Origin: Actinomycetales bacterium
GTDB lineage: Bacteria; Actinomycetota; Actinomycetes; Actinomycetales; Dermatophilaceae
NCBI GenBank assembly: GCA_016710385.1
Contig: JADJVX010000026.1
Location: forward strand, 248,001-312,000
DNA: 64,000 nt
Direction of reading: 5' to 3'
Positions 8,146 to 15,947 of the stretch are shown here, piece after piece. Under the pieces are notes generated by a model that had not been told where the DNA came from, searched no databases, and worked only from the letters and a program-made list of their open reading frames with translations. The translations under genes and the position numbers were made by a program. Numbering within the stretch: the stretch's first letter is position 1; the number at the start of each line of letters is the position of its first letter.

Positions 8146-9580
8146 CGAGCAAGTCGGGCGGGCGGCAGGGCTGGGCGGGTGCCGGCAGATGCCCAGGCAG
8201 GCAGTGAGGAGAGTCCCGTGGAGTGGTGGGCTTTGAGGGTCGACGGCGGGGCTGCGTGAAGTAGGCGGCCATCGGCGGGATCTTCGGTGTGAAACGACCA
8301 AGTCACGCACTGAAGGAGACCACCGATGGCCTTGTCCCAGTCTGCCCTGTCCGAGTTGCTGGAGGCCTTCCGCACCGGCGACGGCGTCGACATGATCCGC
8401 GAGTCGGTCCGCACCGTGCTCCAAGAGCTCGTCGAGCACGAGGCTGCGGGCGTGATCGGCGCGCAGCGCTACGAGCGCACGCAGGACCGCGTGACCGAAC
8501 GCAACCAGACGCGTCCCAAGCTGTTGACGACGAAGGCGGGCGATGTCCAGCTGCGGATCCCCAAGCTGCGCAAGGGTTCATTCTTCCCTCCATCCTCGAA
8601 CCCCGCCGTCGCATCGACCAGGCGCTGTACGCGGTGGTGATGGAGGCCTACGTGCACGGCATCTCGACCCGCAGCGTCGATGACCTGGTCGTCACGCTCG
8701 GCGCCGACTCCGGGATCAGCAAGTCTGAGGTCTCTCGGATCTGCGAACAGCTCGACGAGTCGGTCGGGGCGTTCCGCACGCGGACCCTGGACCACATCGA
8801 GTTCCCCACCTCTACCTCGACGCGACCTATCTCCACGTCCGCAACAAGCCCGGCAAGGGCGGCCAAGTCGTCTCGATGGCGGTCGTGGTGGCCACGGGGA
8901 TCGCCGCTAACGGCTCCCGGGAGGTGCTCGGGCTCGATGTCGGGGACAGCGAGGACGAGACGTTCTGGCGCAGCTTCCTGCTCAGCCTCAAACAGCGCGG
9001 CCTGGCCGGCGTGCAGCTGGTCATCAGCGACCAACACTGCGGCCTGGTCAAGGCACTCAGGCGCTCCTTCCAGGGCTCGGCACACCAACGGTGCCGCGTC
9101 CACTTCGCCCGTAACCTCTTGGCTCACGTCCCCAAGAGCCACGCCGACATGGTCGCCGCGGTGTTCCGCACGATCTTCGCCCAACCCGACCCCGAGTCCG
9201 TCAGCAAGGCATGGGACGAGGTCCGCGCCCAGCTCGGCAAGTCCTCCCGACAAGTCGGACCGCTGATGGACGAGGCCAAGACCGAAGTCCTCGCGTTCAC
9301 CAGCGTCCCCAAGCCCCACTGGCGCAAGATCTGGTCGACCAACCCCTCGAACGGGTCAACAAGGAGATCAAGCGCCGCAGCCGCGTGGTCGGGATCTTCC
9401 CCAACGCCGCCGCCGTCATCCGCCTCGTTGGCGCGGTCCTGATCGACATGCACGACGAATGGATCGCCGGCGACCGCCGTTACCTCCTCAGAAGAGTCCA
9501 TGGCGCTGCTCAACAATGCCGTGGATACTGCAACAACGCCGCCATCGGATCAGTGGCGAGCAAGTCGGGAGGACGGCAGG
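8146..9580 (+). mobile_element. Degenerate IS256-family element flanked by 24-bp direct repeats
   Basis: A broken transposase gene is bracketed by two near-identical 24-bp sequences beginning CGAGCAAGTCGGG at 8146 and 9557 (22 of 24 identical). They are too long for normal IS256 target duplications (8-9 bp), so they may be the recombination site or part of an ancestral repeat. I could not find convincing terminal inverted repeats, and the transposase frame has no stop before the right repeat, so the 3' end is probably lost. The octamer GTATGCCG is absent from here. Confidence 0.6.
8326..9553 (+). pseudogene. IS256-family transposase, four frameshifts
   Basis: Joining the frames gives a typical mutator/IS256 transposase: MALSQSALSELLEAFRTGDG, then RTVLQELVEHEAAGVIGAQR, then LRIPKLRKGSFFPSILEPRR, then YLYLDATYLHVRNKPGKGG with the first catalytic Asp, VISDQHCGLVKAL with the second, and the HxxxC-like HQRCRVHFARNLL. 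The end holds NPLERVNKEIKRR with the catalytic Glu. Single-base changes break it near 8588, 8808, 9345 and 9490; three fit loss of one base, mostly in C runs, and one fits gain of a C. GAAGGAGA precedes the ATG. No stop is reached in the final frame before the flanking direct repeat, so the end is truncated. It cannot be active as written. Confidence 0.85.
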
Positions 9581-9630
9581 CCTCAGCCCGAGTGCCTGCA
9601 GGGGCTCTGTCCAGGCAGTCGGCCCGGACG

Positions 9631-10575
9631 TCAGGCGGTGACCGGGTCGGCCCAGAGCCGGGCCCGCAGGGTATGCCGCGCCCCCGGCTCGAGCGCGATG
9701 ACCCCATCGCCGCTGCGGAAGGCGTCCGCCGGGCAACTCATCGGCTCGATCGCCAGACCGGCCCGCCCGATGTGATCGGCGGTGAAGACCTGTGCCCAGC
9801 GAGTGTCGGAGGCGATGGTGGTGCGGAACGGCATACCGGGTCTGGCGAGCGACGCCTGCCAGCCGCCCTCCGGGAACCCGGTGAACGCATGGTCGGCGCG
9901 AATCTGCCGCAACTCCACCCCGCCGCGCAGGTCGAGCCCGTGGCGTTCGACCGCGCCCTCGCGCACCGGCAGCCCGCGAGCGTCGGTGAGCACGACGCGC
10001 TCGGCCGGCAGGTCGGCCAGGCAGTCGTCCAGCAGACCGTCCCCGCATCGCAGATAGGGGTGGAAGGCAACCCCATAGGGAGCCGGCGAGTCCCCGAGGT
10101 TGACCGCCTCGACGGCCACGCTCAGGCCGTCCGGACCGAGCTGATAGTCGGTCGCGAGGCCGATCCGGAAGGGGTAGCCCGGCTGCGGCCAGATCTCGGT
10201 CGCGAGGGTCACCCGGTCGGGAGCCGCCCCCGCGACGCGCCACTCCTGCCAGCACACCAACCCGTGCAGCGCCGTGCCGGCCTCGGGCTCGGTCATCGCC
10301 AGCTGGTGCTCAACCCCTCCCCAGGTATAGCGGCCGTCGCGCAGCCGGTTGGGCCAGGGCGCCATGACCTTGCCGGAAAAGGCCGGCGCGTATGCCGTGC
10401 CGTCACCTTCCACATCGGTGGCCAGGACGATGTCGACGCCTCTCCACGTGAGCCTGGCCAGGGCGCCCCCGACCGTCGCGACGCGAGCGACGTAGTCGCC
10501 GGAGCCGAGGGTGAACAGCCGGCCGTTCGGTCCAGTGGGGGCGGTGAGGTGCACGTCGCGCAGGAGCGAAGTCAT
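9631..10575 (-). CDS. Aldose 1-epimerase (mutarotase) family protein
   Basis: 314 aa. It interconverts alpha and beta anomers of aldoses in the cytoplasm. Family landmarks are the substrate Arg/Asn region (APWPNRLRDGRYTW), the catalytic His in TALHGLVCW, the second His in PYGVAFHPYLR, and the catalytic Glu in LAIEPMSCPADAF. The ATG at 10575 overlaps the stop of the CarH-like gene by four bases, so it is the downstream gene of that transcript. Whether the substrate is glucose, galactose or another sugar is not shown. It faces the IS remnant, with 50 bases between its stop and the 24-bp direct repeat. Confidence 0.9.
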   Translation of the reverse strand: MTSLLRDVHLTAPTGPNGRLFTLGSGDYVARVATVGGALARLTWRGVDIVLATDVEGDGTAYAPAFSGKVMAPWPNRLRDGRYTWGGVEHQLAMTEPEAGTALHGLVCWQEWRVAGAAPDRVTLATEIWPQPGYPFRIGLATDYQLGPDGLSVAVEAVNLGDSPAPYGVAFHPYLRCGDGLLDDCLADLPAERVVLTDARGLPVREGAVERHGLDLRGGVELRQIRADHAFTGFPEGGWQASLARPGMPFRTTIASDTRWAQVFTADHIGRAGLAIEPMSCPADAFRSGDGVIALEPGARHTLRARLWADPVTA

Positions 10576-11869
10576 GGCTCGGACCTGAACTCCGCAGCCC
10601 TGGCGGGGGCCGGCACACCGTGCTCGAGGATGCGCAGCGCCTCGGTCACCGGGTCCCCGGACAGGTAGATGGCGCCCGTCGCGTCGGCGAAGCGTTGCGT
10701 CGCCCCGGCCCCGCCGACGAGGACCGGGCCGGTTTGGGCCAGGACCTCGACATCGGGCCGGATGGCCGCGAAACGGGTGGGATGGGTGGCCGCGATCATG
10801 ATCAGCGCGGGGCGTGGCTCGATCTCGGTGTAGATCTGCCCCACCGGGGTGTCGGCCCCGAGGAAGATGACGCGCCAGCCACCGCGGTGCAGGACGATGC
10901 CGAAGACCATGGCCCCGAGGTCATGCAACTCGTGGGACGGGCACGCGATGACGGCGCAGGGCCCCTTACCGGTGGCCCAGCCGCGGGCCAGCCCGGCTAA
11001 CCGGCCGCGCAGCACCTGGCTGGCGAAGTGTTCCTGGATGAGCGAGATCTCGCCGCGTTGCCAGCGCTCGCCCTGCTCCTTGAGGTAGGGCATGACGACA
11101 TCGCGCAACACGGTGGCGAGGGAGAACTCCGCGATAAGCCGGTCGAGCACGTCATGCGCACCCTCCTCGTCGAAGTGGTCGAGGCTGCGCGCCAGCAGCC
11201 CGCGATAGCCATAGAGCGAGGACGCCCGCGCGGCCGGCGGCGTCGCGGACCACGCGCTGGCAACCGCTGGCCCAGTCGTCGAGCCCTGGCCCGCCGCAGA
11301 GCCCGCGCCAAGGCCCGCGCCAAGGCCTGCGCCAGGGCCCCCGTCGGGGCTCGCGCCGGGCGGTGCGGCGGACGGCATACCGGCCTGGGTCGGGACGGAG
11401 AAGGTGCCGGTCGCGGGCCCGAGGCCGCCGGAGGCGCGCGCCTGCGCCTGGGCGGCGGACATCCGCAGCACGACGGTCTCGTCGTCGCGGGCGCGCAGCA
11501 CGACCTTGGCCGCTTCGGCCGGCGAGAGGCCGGTGGCCAGCAGTTGGATCATGTGGCGGATGCGGCGTTCGTCATCGAGGAGTAGAGCCGGAAGCCGCCG
11601 GCCGATCGATGCGGCCGGAGCAGCCCGTAGCGGGTCTCCCACGCGCGCAGTGTGTGGTCGCTCAGGCCGACCCGGCGGCTCAGCTCGCCGATCCGCACCA
11701 GCCCGTCGGGCAAGGTCACATCGCCCAACTGGGCAGCCAGGGGGGCGGCCGGCCCCGGTATGCCGTCCGGCACGGTGTCAGGAATGGTGTCGGGTATGCC
11801 GTCTGGCAGGCCATCGGGGGGTCCGTCGACGGAGCCCTCCGATGGGCTGGCGGGCGGGGGCGTGGACAT
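10572..11869 (-). pseudogene. CarH/LitR-type MerR regulator with B12-binding photoreceptor domain, one frameshift
   Basis: The N-terminal frame gives a MerR helix-turn-helix (LVRIGELSRRVGLSDHTLRAWETRYGLLRPHR-GGFRLYS) after a Pro/Asp-Gly-rich leader. After a one-base slip near 11580 the other frame continues DDERRIRHMIQLLATGLSP, an Ala/Gly/Pro linker, and a cobalamin-binding region. There W-x9-EH (WQRGEISLIQEH) and the E-x-H-x-x-G loop (ELHDLG) are both intact; these are the signatures of adenosylcobalamin light sensors of the CarH type. Family members repress light-inducible genes in the dark as tetramers and release DNA on illumination. A single missing G in the CCTCGATGAC stretch would explain the break, so it may be a sequencing error. 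Divergent to glsB-like and upstream of the epimerase gene. Confidence 0.75.
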
Positions 11870-11978
11870 GCCCCGATCTTAGCCCGAACCCTGCCGAAAC
11901 CCTAGACCGACCTTCGATGGTCTCTCGTTGCTGAAGTCCATGCGCCTGCTCAGTCGTCACAGATATCTAGACGAACAC

Positions 11979-12008
11979 TTGACAGACTGTAGAGGATGTG
12001 TCTAATGT
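11979..12008 (+). promoter_or_regulatory. Sigma-70-type promoter with flanking TAGAC/GTCTA arms
   Basis: TTGACA (11979-11984) and TAATGT (12003-12008) are 18 bases apart, a near-consensus promoter that is rare in this GC-rich sequence. TAGAC (11968-11972) and GTCTA (11999-12003) form inverted arms around the -35 region and touch the -10 box, a natural place for a CarH/MerR operator. It faces the GlsB-type gene. Confidence 0.6.
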
Positions 12009-12057
12009 TTGGTCAACGCCACCGCGAGAGTGGCCACCTCACAAGGAGACCCTCACC

Positions 12058-12333
12058 ATGCTTACGACCCTCATCTCGATGATCATCGTCGGCGCCATCG
12101 CCGGTTTCGTCGCCCGCCTGCTGGTCCGCAATGACGGCGTCAGCGGCGTGCTGCCGACCATCGTCCTGGGCATCGTCGGATCGTTCATCGGCGGCTTCCT
12201 CGGCTACCTGCTCTTCGGTAAGGACCTGGCGGCCGGCGCCCTGCAGACCTCGGGCATCATCGGCTCGATCATCGGTGCCGTCCTCGCCCTGCTGGTCTAC
12301 CGCGCCTCGCGCCGTCGCGGAGTCACCGCCTGA
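12058..12333 (+). CDS. GlsB/YeaQ/YmgE-family stress-response membrane protein
   Basis: 91 aa with three hydrophobic segments rich in Gly: MLTTLISMIIVGAIAGFVARLL, then LPTIVLGIVGSFIGGFLGYLLFG, then SGIIGSIIGAVLALLVY, and a basic C-terminus. This is the transglycosylase-associated-protein family, small membrane proteins raised in envelope or general stress. AAGGAG lies ten bases before the ATG. A strong promoter 50 bases upstream lies next to the CarH-like repressor gene, so light or B12 control is a reasonable inference. A perfect hairpin follows. Confidence 0.85.
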   Translation: MLTTLISMIIVGAIAGFVARLLVRNDGVSGVLPTIVLGIVGSFIGGFLGYLLFGKDLAAGALQTSGIIGSIIGAVLALLVYRASRRRGVTA

Positions 12334-12393
12334 TCCCGGCCTGCTGATCCCGGCCTGCTGCTCAGCGGCAGCACGCACGACGACTACAGCACT

Positions 12394-12419
12394 GGCGGAG
12401 CCGCACGAGCGGCTCCGCC
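12394..12419 (+). terminator. Perfect 11-bp-stem hairpin
   Basis: GGCGGAGCCGC (12394-12404), loop ACGA, GCGGCTCCGCC (12409-12419). It ends the GlsB-type transcript before pxpA. A direct duplication of TGATCCCGGCCTGC lies just upstream (12331-12358). Confidence 0.7.
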
Positions 12420-12491
12420 ACAGCTGTGTCTGCCGCCGGCGGAGTCCGGCGATGCGCCGCGTCGCTCATGGGTGTCGACTACCGTCGGAGT

Positions 12492-13274
12492 GTGCGCATC
12501 GACCTCAACGCCGACCTGGGTGAGGGCTTCGGCGCGTGGAGCGCAAGAGACGAGAGCGTCGGACACGACACGGCCCTGCTCGGCGTCGTCACGAGCGCCT
12601 CGATCGCCTGCGGCTTCCACGCCGGCGACCCGACGACGATGCGGCGCAGCTGCGAGCACGCCGCCAACAACGGCGTGGCCATCGGCGCCCACGTCGGGTA
12701 TGCCGACCTGGCCGGTTTCGGTCGCCGGTTCCTCGACGTGGCTCCCGCCGACCTGGAGGCCGACGTCCTCTATCAGGTGGCGGCCCTGGATGGCTTCGCC
12801 CGGGCGGCCGGCAGCCGGGTCAGCTACGTCAAGCCCCATGGCGCCCTCTACCACGCGGTGGCGACCCACCCGGGACAGGCCGCGGCGCTGGTCGCCGCGC
12901 TCACGGCATACGGGTCCGGGGTGGTGTTGCTGCACCAACCCGACGCGCTCGCGCTGCGCCTGGCCACCGAAGCGGGACTCGCGACCGCGACCGAGGCGTT
13001 CGCCGACCGCGGCTATCGGCCCGACGGCACCCTGGTGCCCCGCGGGGAGCCAGGCGCCGTGCTGCATAACCCGGCCGAGATCGCCGCCCGGGTGGTCGCG
13101 CTCGCGACGACCGGTACGGTGCGCGCCGTGGACGGCGCGGCGGTCCCCGTCGCGGCCGACTCGGTCTGCGTGCACGGCGACACCGCGGGAGCGGTCGCCA
13201 TCGCTCGCGCCGTGCGAGAGGCGCTGGTGACCGCGGGCGTGACCCTCGCGCCCTTCGCGCCCAGCGCCGGCTGA
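12492..13274 (+). CDS. pxpA: 5-oxoprolinase subunit A (LamB/YcsF family)
   Basis: 260 aa. With PxpB and PxpC it hydrolyses 5-oxoproline (pyroglutamate) to glutamate using ATP in the cytoplasm. Landmarks are the N-terminal IDLNADLGEGFG, SIACGFHAGDP, GAHVGYADLAGFGRR, SYVKPHGALYH and the C-terminal CVHGDTAGAV. The GTG at 12492 puts the family start exactly at the N-terminus; an in-frame ATG at 12468 would add eight residues, and neither has a well-spaced Shine-Dalgarno sequence. The stop is two bases before the next start, so pxpA and pxpBC form one operon. Confidence 0.9.
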   Translation: MRIDLNADLGEGFGAWSARDESVGHDTALLGVVTSASIACGFHAGDPTTMRRSCEHAANNGVAIGAHVGYADLAGFGRRFLDVAPADLEADVLYQVAALDGFARAAGSRVSYVKPHGALYHAVATHPGQAAALVAALTAYGSGVVLLHQPDALALRLATEAGLATATEAFADRGYRPDGTLVPRGEPGAVLHNPAEIAARVVALATTGTVRAVDGAAVPVAADSVCVHGDTAGAVAIARAVREALVTAGVTLAPFAPSAG

Positions 13275-13276
13275 GC

Positions 13277-14956
13277 ATGGCCCCGCTGCGGATTTCGCCA
13301 TTCGGCGAGCGGGCCGTTCTCGTCGAGGTCAGCGGCCTCGATGAAGCTCGCCACCTGTATTCCTTGCTGAGGCACGCCCGAGAGACGCCTGCTGCCGCGT
13401 CCAGCGCAACCCCCTGGCGCGACATCGTCGACCTCGTGCCGGCCGCGCGCAGCGTCCTCGTGGTCGCGGCGAGCGCGTCCGGCGCCACTCGGCTGCATAC
13501 CGCGCTCGTGGCAGGGGTGGCGAGCCTCGCCGCACCGCCGCCCACGTCGGCCGAGGCTGCCCCGCCGGTCACCATCCCGGTGCACTACGACGGCCCCGAC
13601 CTCGCCGAGGTCGCGACACACACCGGCCTGACGCCCGCCGAGGTGGTCGCCGCACACACCGGTATGCCGTGGCAGGTCGCCTTCGGGGGTTTCGCTCCGG
13701 GCTTCGCCTATCTCGTCGGCGGTGACCCCCGGCTGCAGGTGCCCCGTCATCCCCAGCCCCGCACCACCGTCCCGGCCGGATCCGTGGCCCTGGCCGGCGA
13801 GTTCAGCGGCATCTATCCGCGCAGCTCGCCCGGCGGCTGGCAGCTCATCGGGCGCACCGACGTCGTCCTCTGGGACCCCGACCGCACCCCGCCGGCAGCG
13901 TTGCAGCCGGGTCAGCACGTGCGTTTCACCGTCGCCGAGCCGTCGATCAGCCCAACCAGCCCAGCTGCGACCCCCACCGGGCCGGCGCCGCATCGCGACC
14001 CTCATCCTCCTCACCAACCTCATCGGGCGCTGACCGTCCTCACCCCGGGGCCGTTGACCACCGTGCAGGACGAGGGCCGGCCGGGCCTGGCCGCCGTGGG
14101 CGTCGGGCCGAGCGGGGCAGCCGACCGGACGGCATACCGGCTGGCCAACCGGCTGGTCGGCAACATGCCCGGCAGCGCCGCGCTGGAGGTCACCCTGGGC
14201 GGCCTCGCGGTGCGCGCGGCCGGTGCGCTCACCGTGTGCCTCACCGGAGCCGCAGGGCCGGCGACCATCGACGGGCGGGAGGTCGACTTCGCGACGCCGC
14301 TGCACCTGCGCGACGGGCAGGAACTGCGCCTCGGTATGCCGTCCCGCGGCGTCCGCAGCTACCTCGCCGTCCGGGGCGGGCTGGCACTCCCTGCCACCCT
14401 CGGCTCGCGGTCGACCGATCGGCTGGCCGGGCTGGGACCGGCCAGCGTCGCCGCCGGTGATATCCTGCCGGTGGGAGGCGAGGTCGGGGGGCCGGTGCAT
14501 GTCGACCACGCCCCGCCGATGGCGCACAGCCAACCCAGCCGTGCCGAAGCCCGCGACGAGGTGCTCATCGATGTGCTGCCCGGGCCGCAGCTCGGCTGGT
14601 TCGTCTGCGGCGGTGACCGGCTCGACCGGCTCCACCGGCTCGGCCGGCTTGACGACCGGCTGTGGGTGGTCTCCGGCGAGGCCGACCGAGTCGGGGTCCG
14701 GCTGACCGCAGCGGCGGGCCGCGACGGCGGGGCCCTGGCCCGGCATACCGAATGGGCTGGCGCGGAGGTGCCGAGTTTCGGGATGGTGCGCGGCGCCGTG
14801 CAGGTGCCCCCGAGCGGGATGCCGGTGATCCTCGGCGCGGACCATCCGGTGACCGGCGGCTACCCGGTCATCGCGGTGGCGACCGAGGCCGGCAGCGACC
14901 GGCTGGCCCAATGTCGCCCCGGCGACCACGTGCGACTGCGGCTGCGTCAGGCGTGA
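13277..14956 (+). CDS. pxpBC: Fused 5-oxoprolinase subunits B and C
   Basis: 559 aa. Residues about 1-225 are a PxpB (AHS1/KipI-like) domain, with FGERAVLVEV at the start and the conserved MPWQVAFGGFAPGFAYLVGGD plus SSPGGWQLIGRT. A Pro/His-rich linker (about 226-252) leads to a PxpC (AHS2/KipA-like) domain, with LTVLTPGPLTTVQDEGRPG, GVGPSGAADRTAYRLANRLVGN, YLAVRGGLALP and, at the end, PPSGMPVILGADHPVTGGYPVIA. Subunits B and C are separate in Escherichia coli and Bacillus; fusion keeps them at 1:1. All expected blocks are present, so it should be functional together with PxpA. Confidence 0.92.
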   Translation: MAPLRISPFGERAVLVEVSGLDEARHLYSLLRHARETPAAASSATPWRDIVDLVPAARSVLVVAASASGATRLHTALVAGVASLAAPPPTSAEAAPPVTIPVHYDGPDLAEVATHTGLTPAEVVAAHTGMPWQVAFGGFAPGFAYLVGGDPRLQVPRHPQPRTTVPAGSVALAGEFSGIYPRSSPGGWQLIGRTDVVLWDPDRTPPAALQPGQHVRFTVAEPSISPTSPAATPTGPAPHRDPHPPHQPHRALTVLTPGPLTTVQDEGRPGLAAVGVGPSGAADRTAYRLANRLVGNMPGSAALEVTLGGLAVRAAGALTVCLTGAAGPATIDGREVDFATPLHLRDGQELRLGMPSRGVRSYLAVRGGLALPATLGSRSTDRLAGLGPASVAAGDILPVGGEVGGPVHVDHAPPMAHSQPSRAEARDEVLIDVLPGPQLGWFVCGGDRLDRLHRLGRLDDRLWVVSGEADRVGVRLTAAAGRDGGALARHTEWAGAEVPSFGMVRGAVQVPPSGMPVILGADHPVTGGYPVIAVATEAGSDRLAQCRPGDHVRLRLRQA

Positions 14957-14988
14957 AGAGCCGCCGAACTCCTGACACGATGCCCCCT

Positions 14989-15843
14989 ATGACCACCGCT
15001 GCAAGCAAAGCCACTACCTCCCAGATGCGCCCGCATGCCTCGGCGCAACGGGCCTTCATGACCGTCGCCACCGCGTGCCTGGCCCACGCCGACGCCAACC
15101 AACCGCACCTGTCGATCGACGACCCGGAGGTGCTGCACCAGTTCCGGGTGGCCTACCGCCGACTGCGGTCGCTGCTGTCGCTGGCCCGCGAGGTCACCAA
15201 GGCCGACCCCGAGGGCATGCGGCTCAAGGTCGAACTGCGTGAGCTGGCCGCCAACTTCGGCGAGGCCCGCGACCTCGACGTCTTCCTCGAGACCAACCCG
15301 CACATGTCCGAGGCCGACCACGCCAAGATCGACGCGGCCCGGGTCCGGGCCTACGAGAAGGTTGCCGCCACCCTCGACAGCGCGGCCTGGGAGAAGTGGC
15401 ACGACTCCTTCGACCGCTGGCTCGACAAGGGCAAGTGGCGCAAGAGCCTGGGCGACGAGCCGTGGACCGGCCGCACCATGGCCCGCCACGCCCTCGGCCG
15501 GCGCCGGTCGCGAATCGTCGGCATGGGCAAGGCGCTGGACGAGTTGAGCGCCTACGACCGCCACCAGGTGCGCATCGAGGCCAAGAAGCTGCGTTATGGC
15601 TGCCAGTTCTTCGCGCCGCTGTGGCCCGAGCAGGCAGCCGAGATCTCCGCGATGGAGAAGTCGCTCGCGACCATCCAGGATGCCCTCGGCAAACTCAACG
15701 ACGCCGCGACCTGGGAGCACATGGTCGCGCTCGCCGACCTCGACCACACCGACGCCCCGCACGTCGACGAGGACATGCAGCTGGTGCGCGCCCAGAACGC
15801 CGTCAACGAGCTCACCGGCCACAAGCCGTTCTGGCGGGTCTGA
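14989..15843 (+). CDS. CHAD-domain protein (polyphosphate-binding type)
   Basis: 284 aa, nearly all one helical CHAD domain. Conserved His and basic residues stand in VLHQFRVAYRRLRSLL and DRHQVRIEAKKLRYGCQFF, with ELAANFGEARDLDVFLE between them. CHAD domains bind inorganic polyphosphate through these basic helices and often associate with polyphosphate granules or with CYTH enzymes; no CYTH domain or neighbour is visible. Start chosen at the ATG at 14989; an ATG nine bases earlier is equally possible. It lies 32 bases after pxpBC and could be read through from it. Confidence 0.85.
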   Translation: MTTAASKATTSQMRPHASAQRAFMTVATACLAHADANQPHLSIDDPEVLHQFRVAYRRLRSLLSLAREVTKADPEGMRLKVELRELAANFGEARDLDVFLETNPHMSEADHAKIDAARVRAYEKVAATLDSAAWEKWHDSFDRWLDKGKWRKSLGDEPWTGRTMARHALGRRRSRIVGMGKALDELSAYDRHQVRIEAKKLRYGCQFFAPLWPEQAAEISAMEKSLATIQDALGKLNDAATWEHMVALADLDHTDAPHVDEDMQLVRAQNAVNELTGHKPFWRV

Positions 15844-15947
15844 CCGCGCCAGGCACGAAAAATCCCGATTCCCCAGACACGGCAGTCGGTCGCGCGCGAC
15901 ACTGACGACACCCAGTCACATCCCGACTCTCCCCGGGAGATGGCCTC

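Noticed and set aside
13013..14929. Antisense open frame of about 640 codons opposite pxpBC
   Set aside because: Arg/Gly-rich without recognisable motifs; pxpB and pxpC signatures on the other strand are unambiguous.
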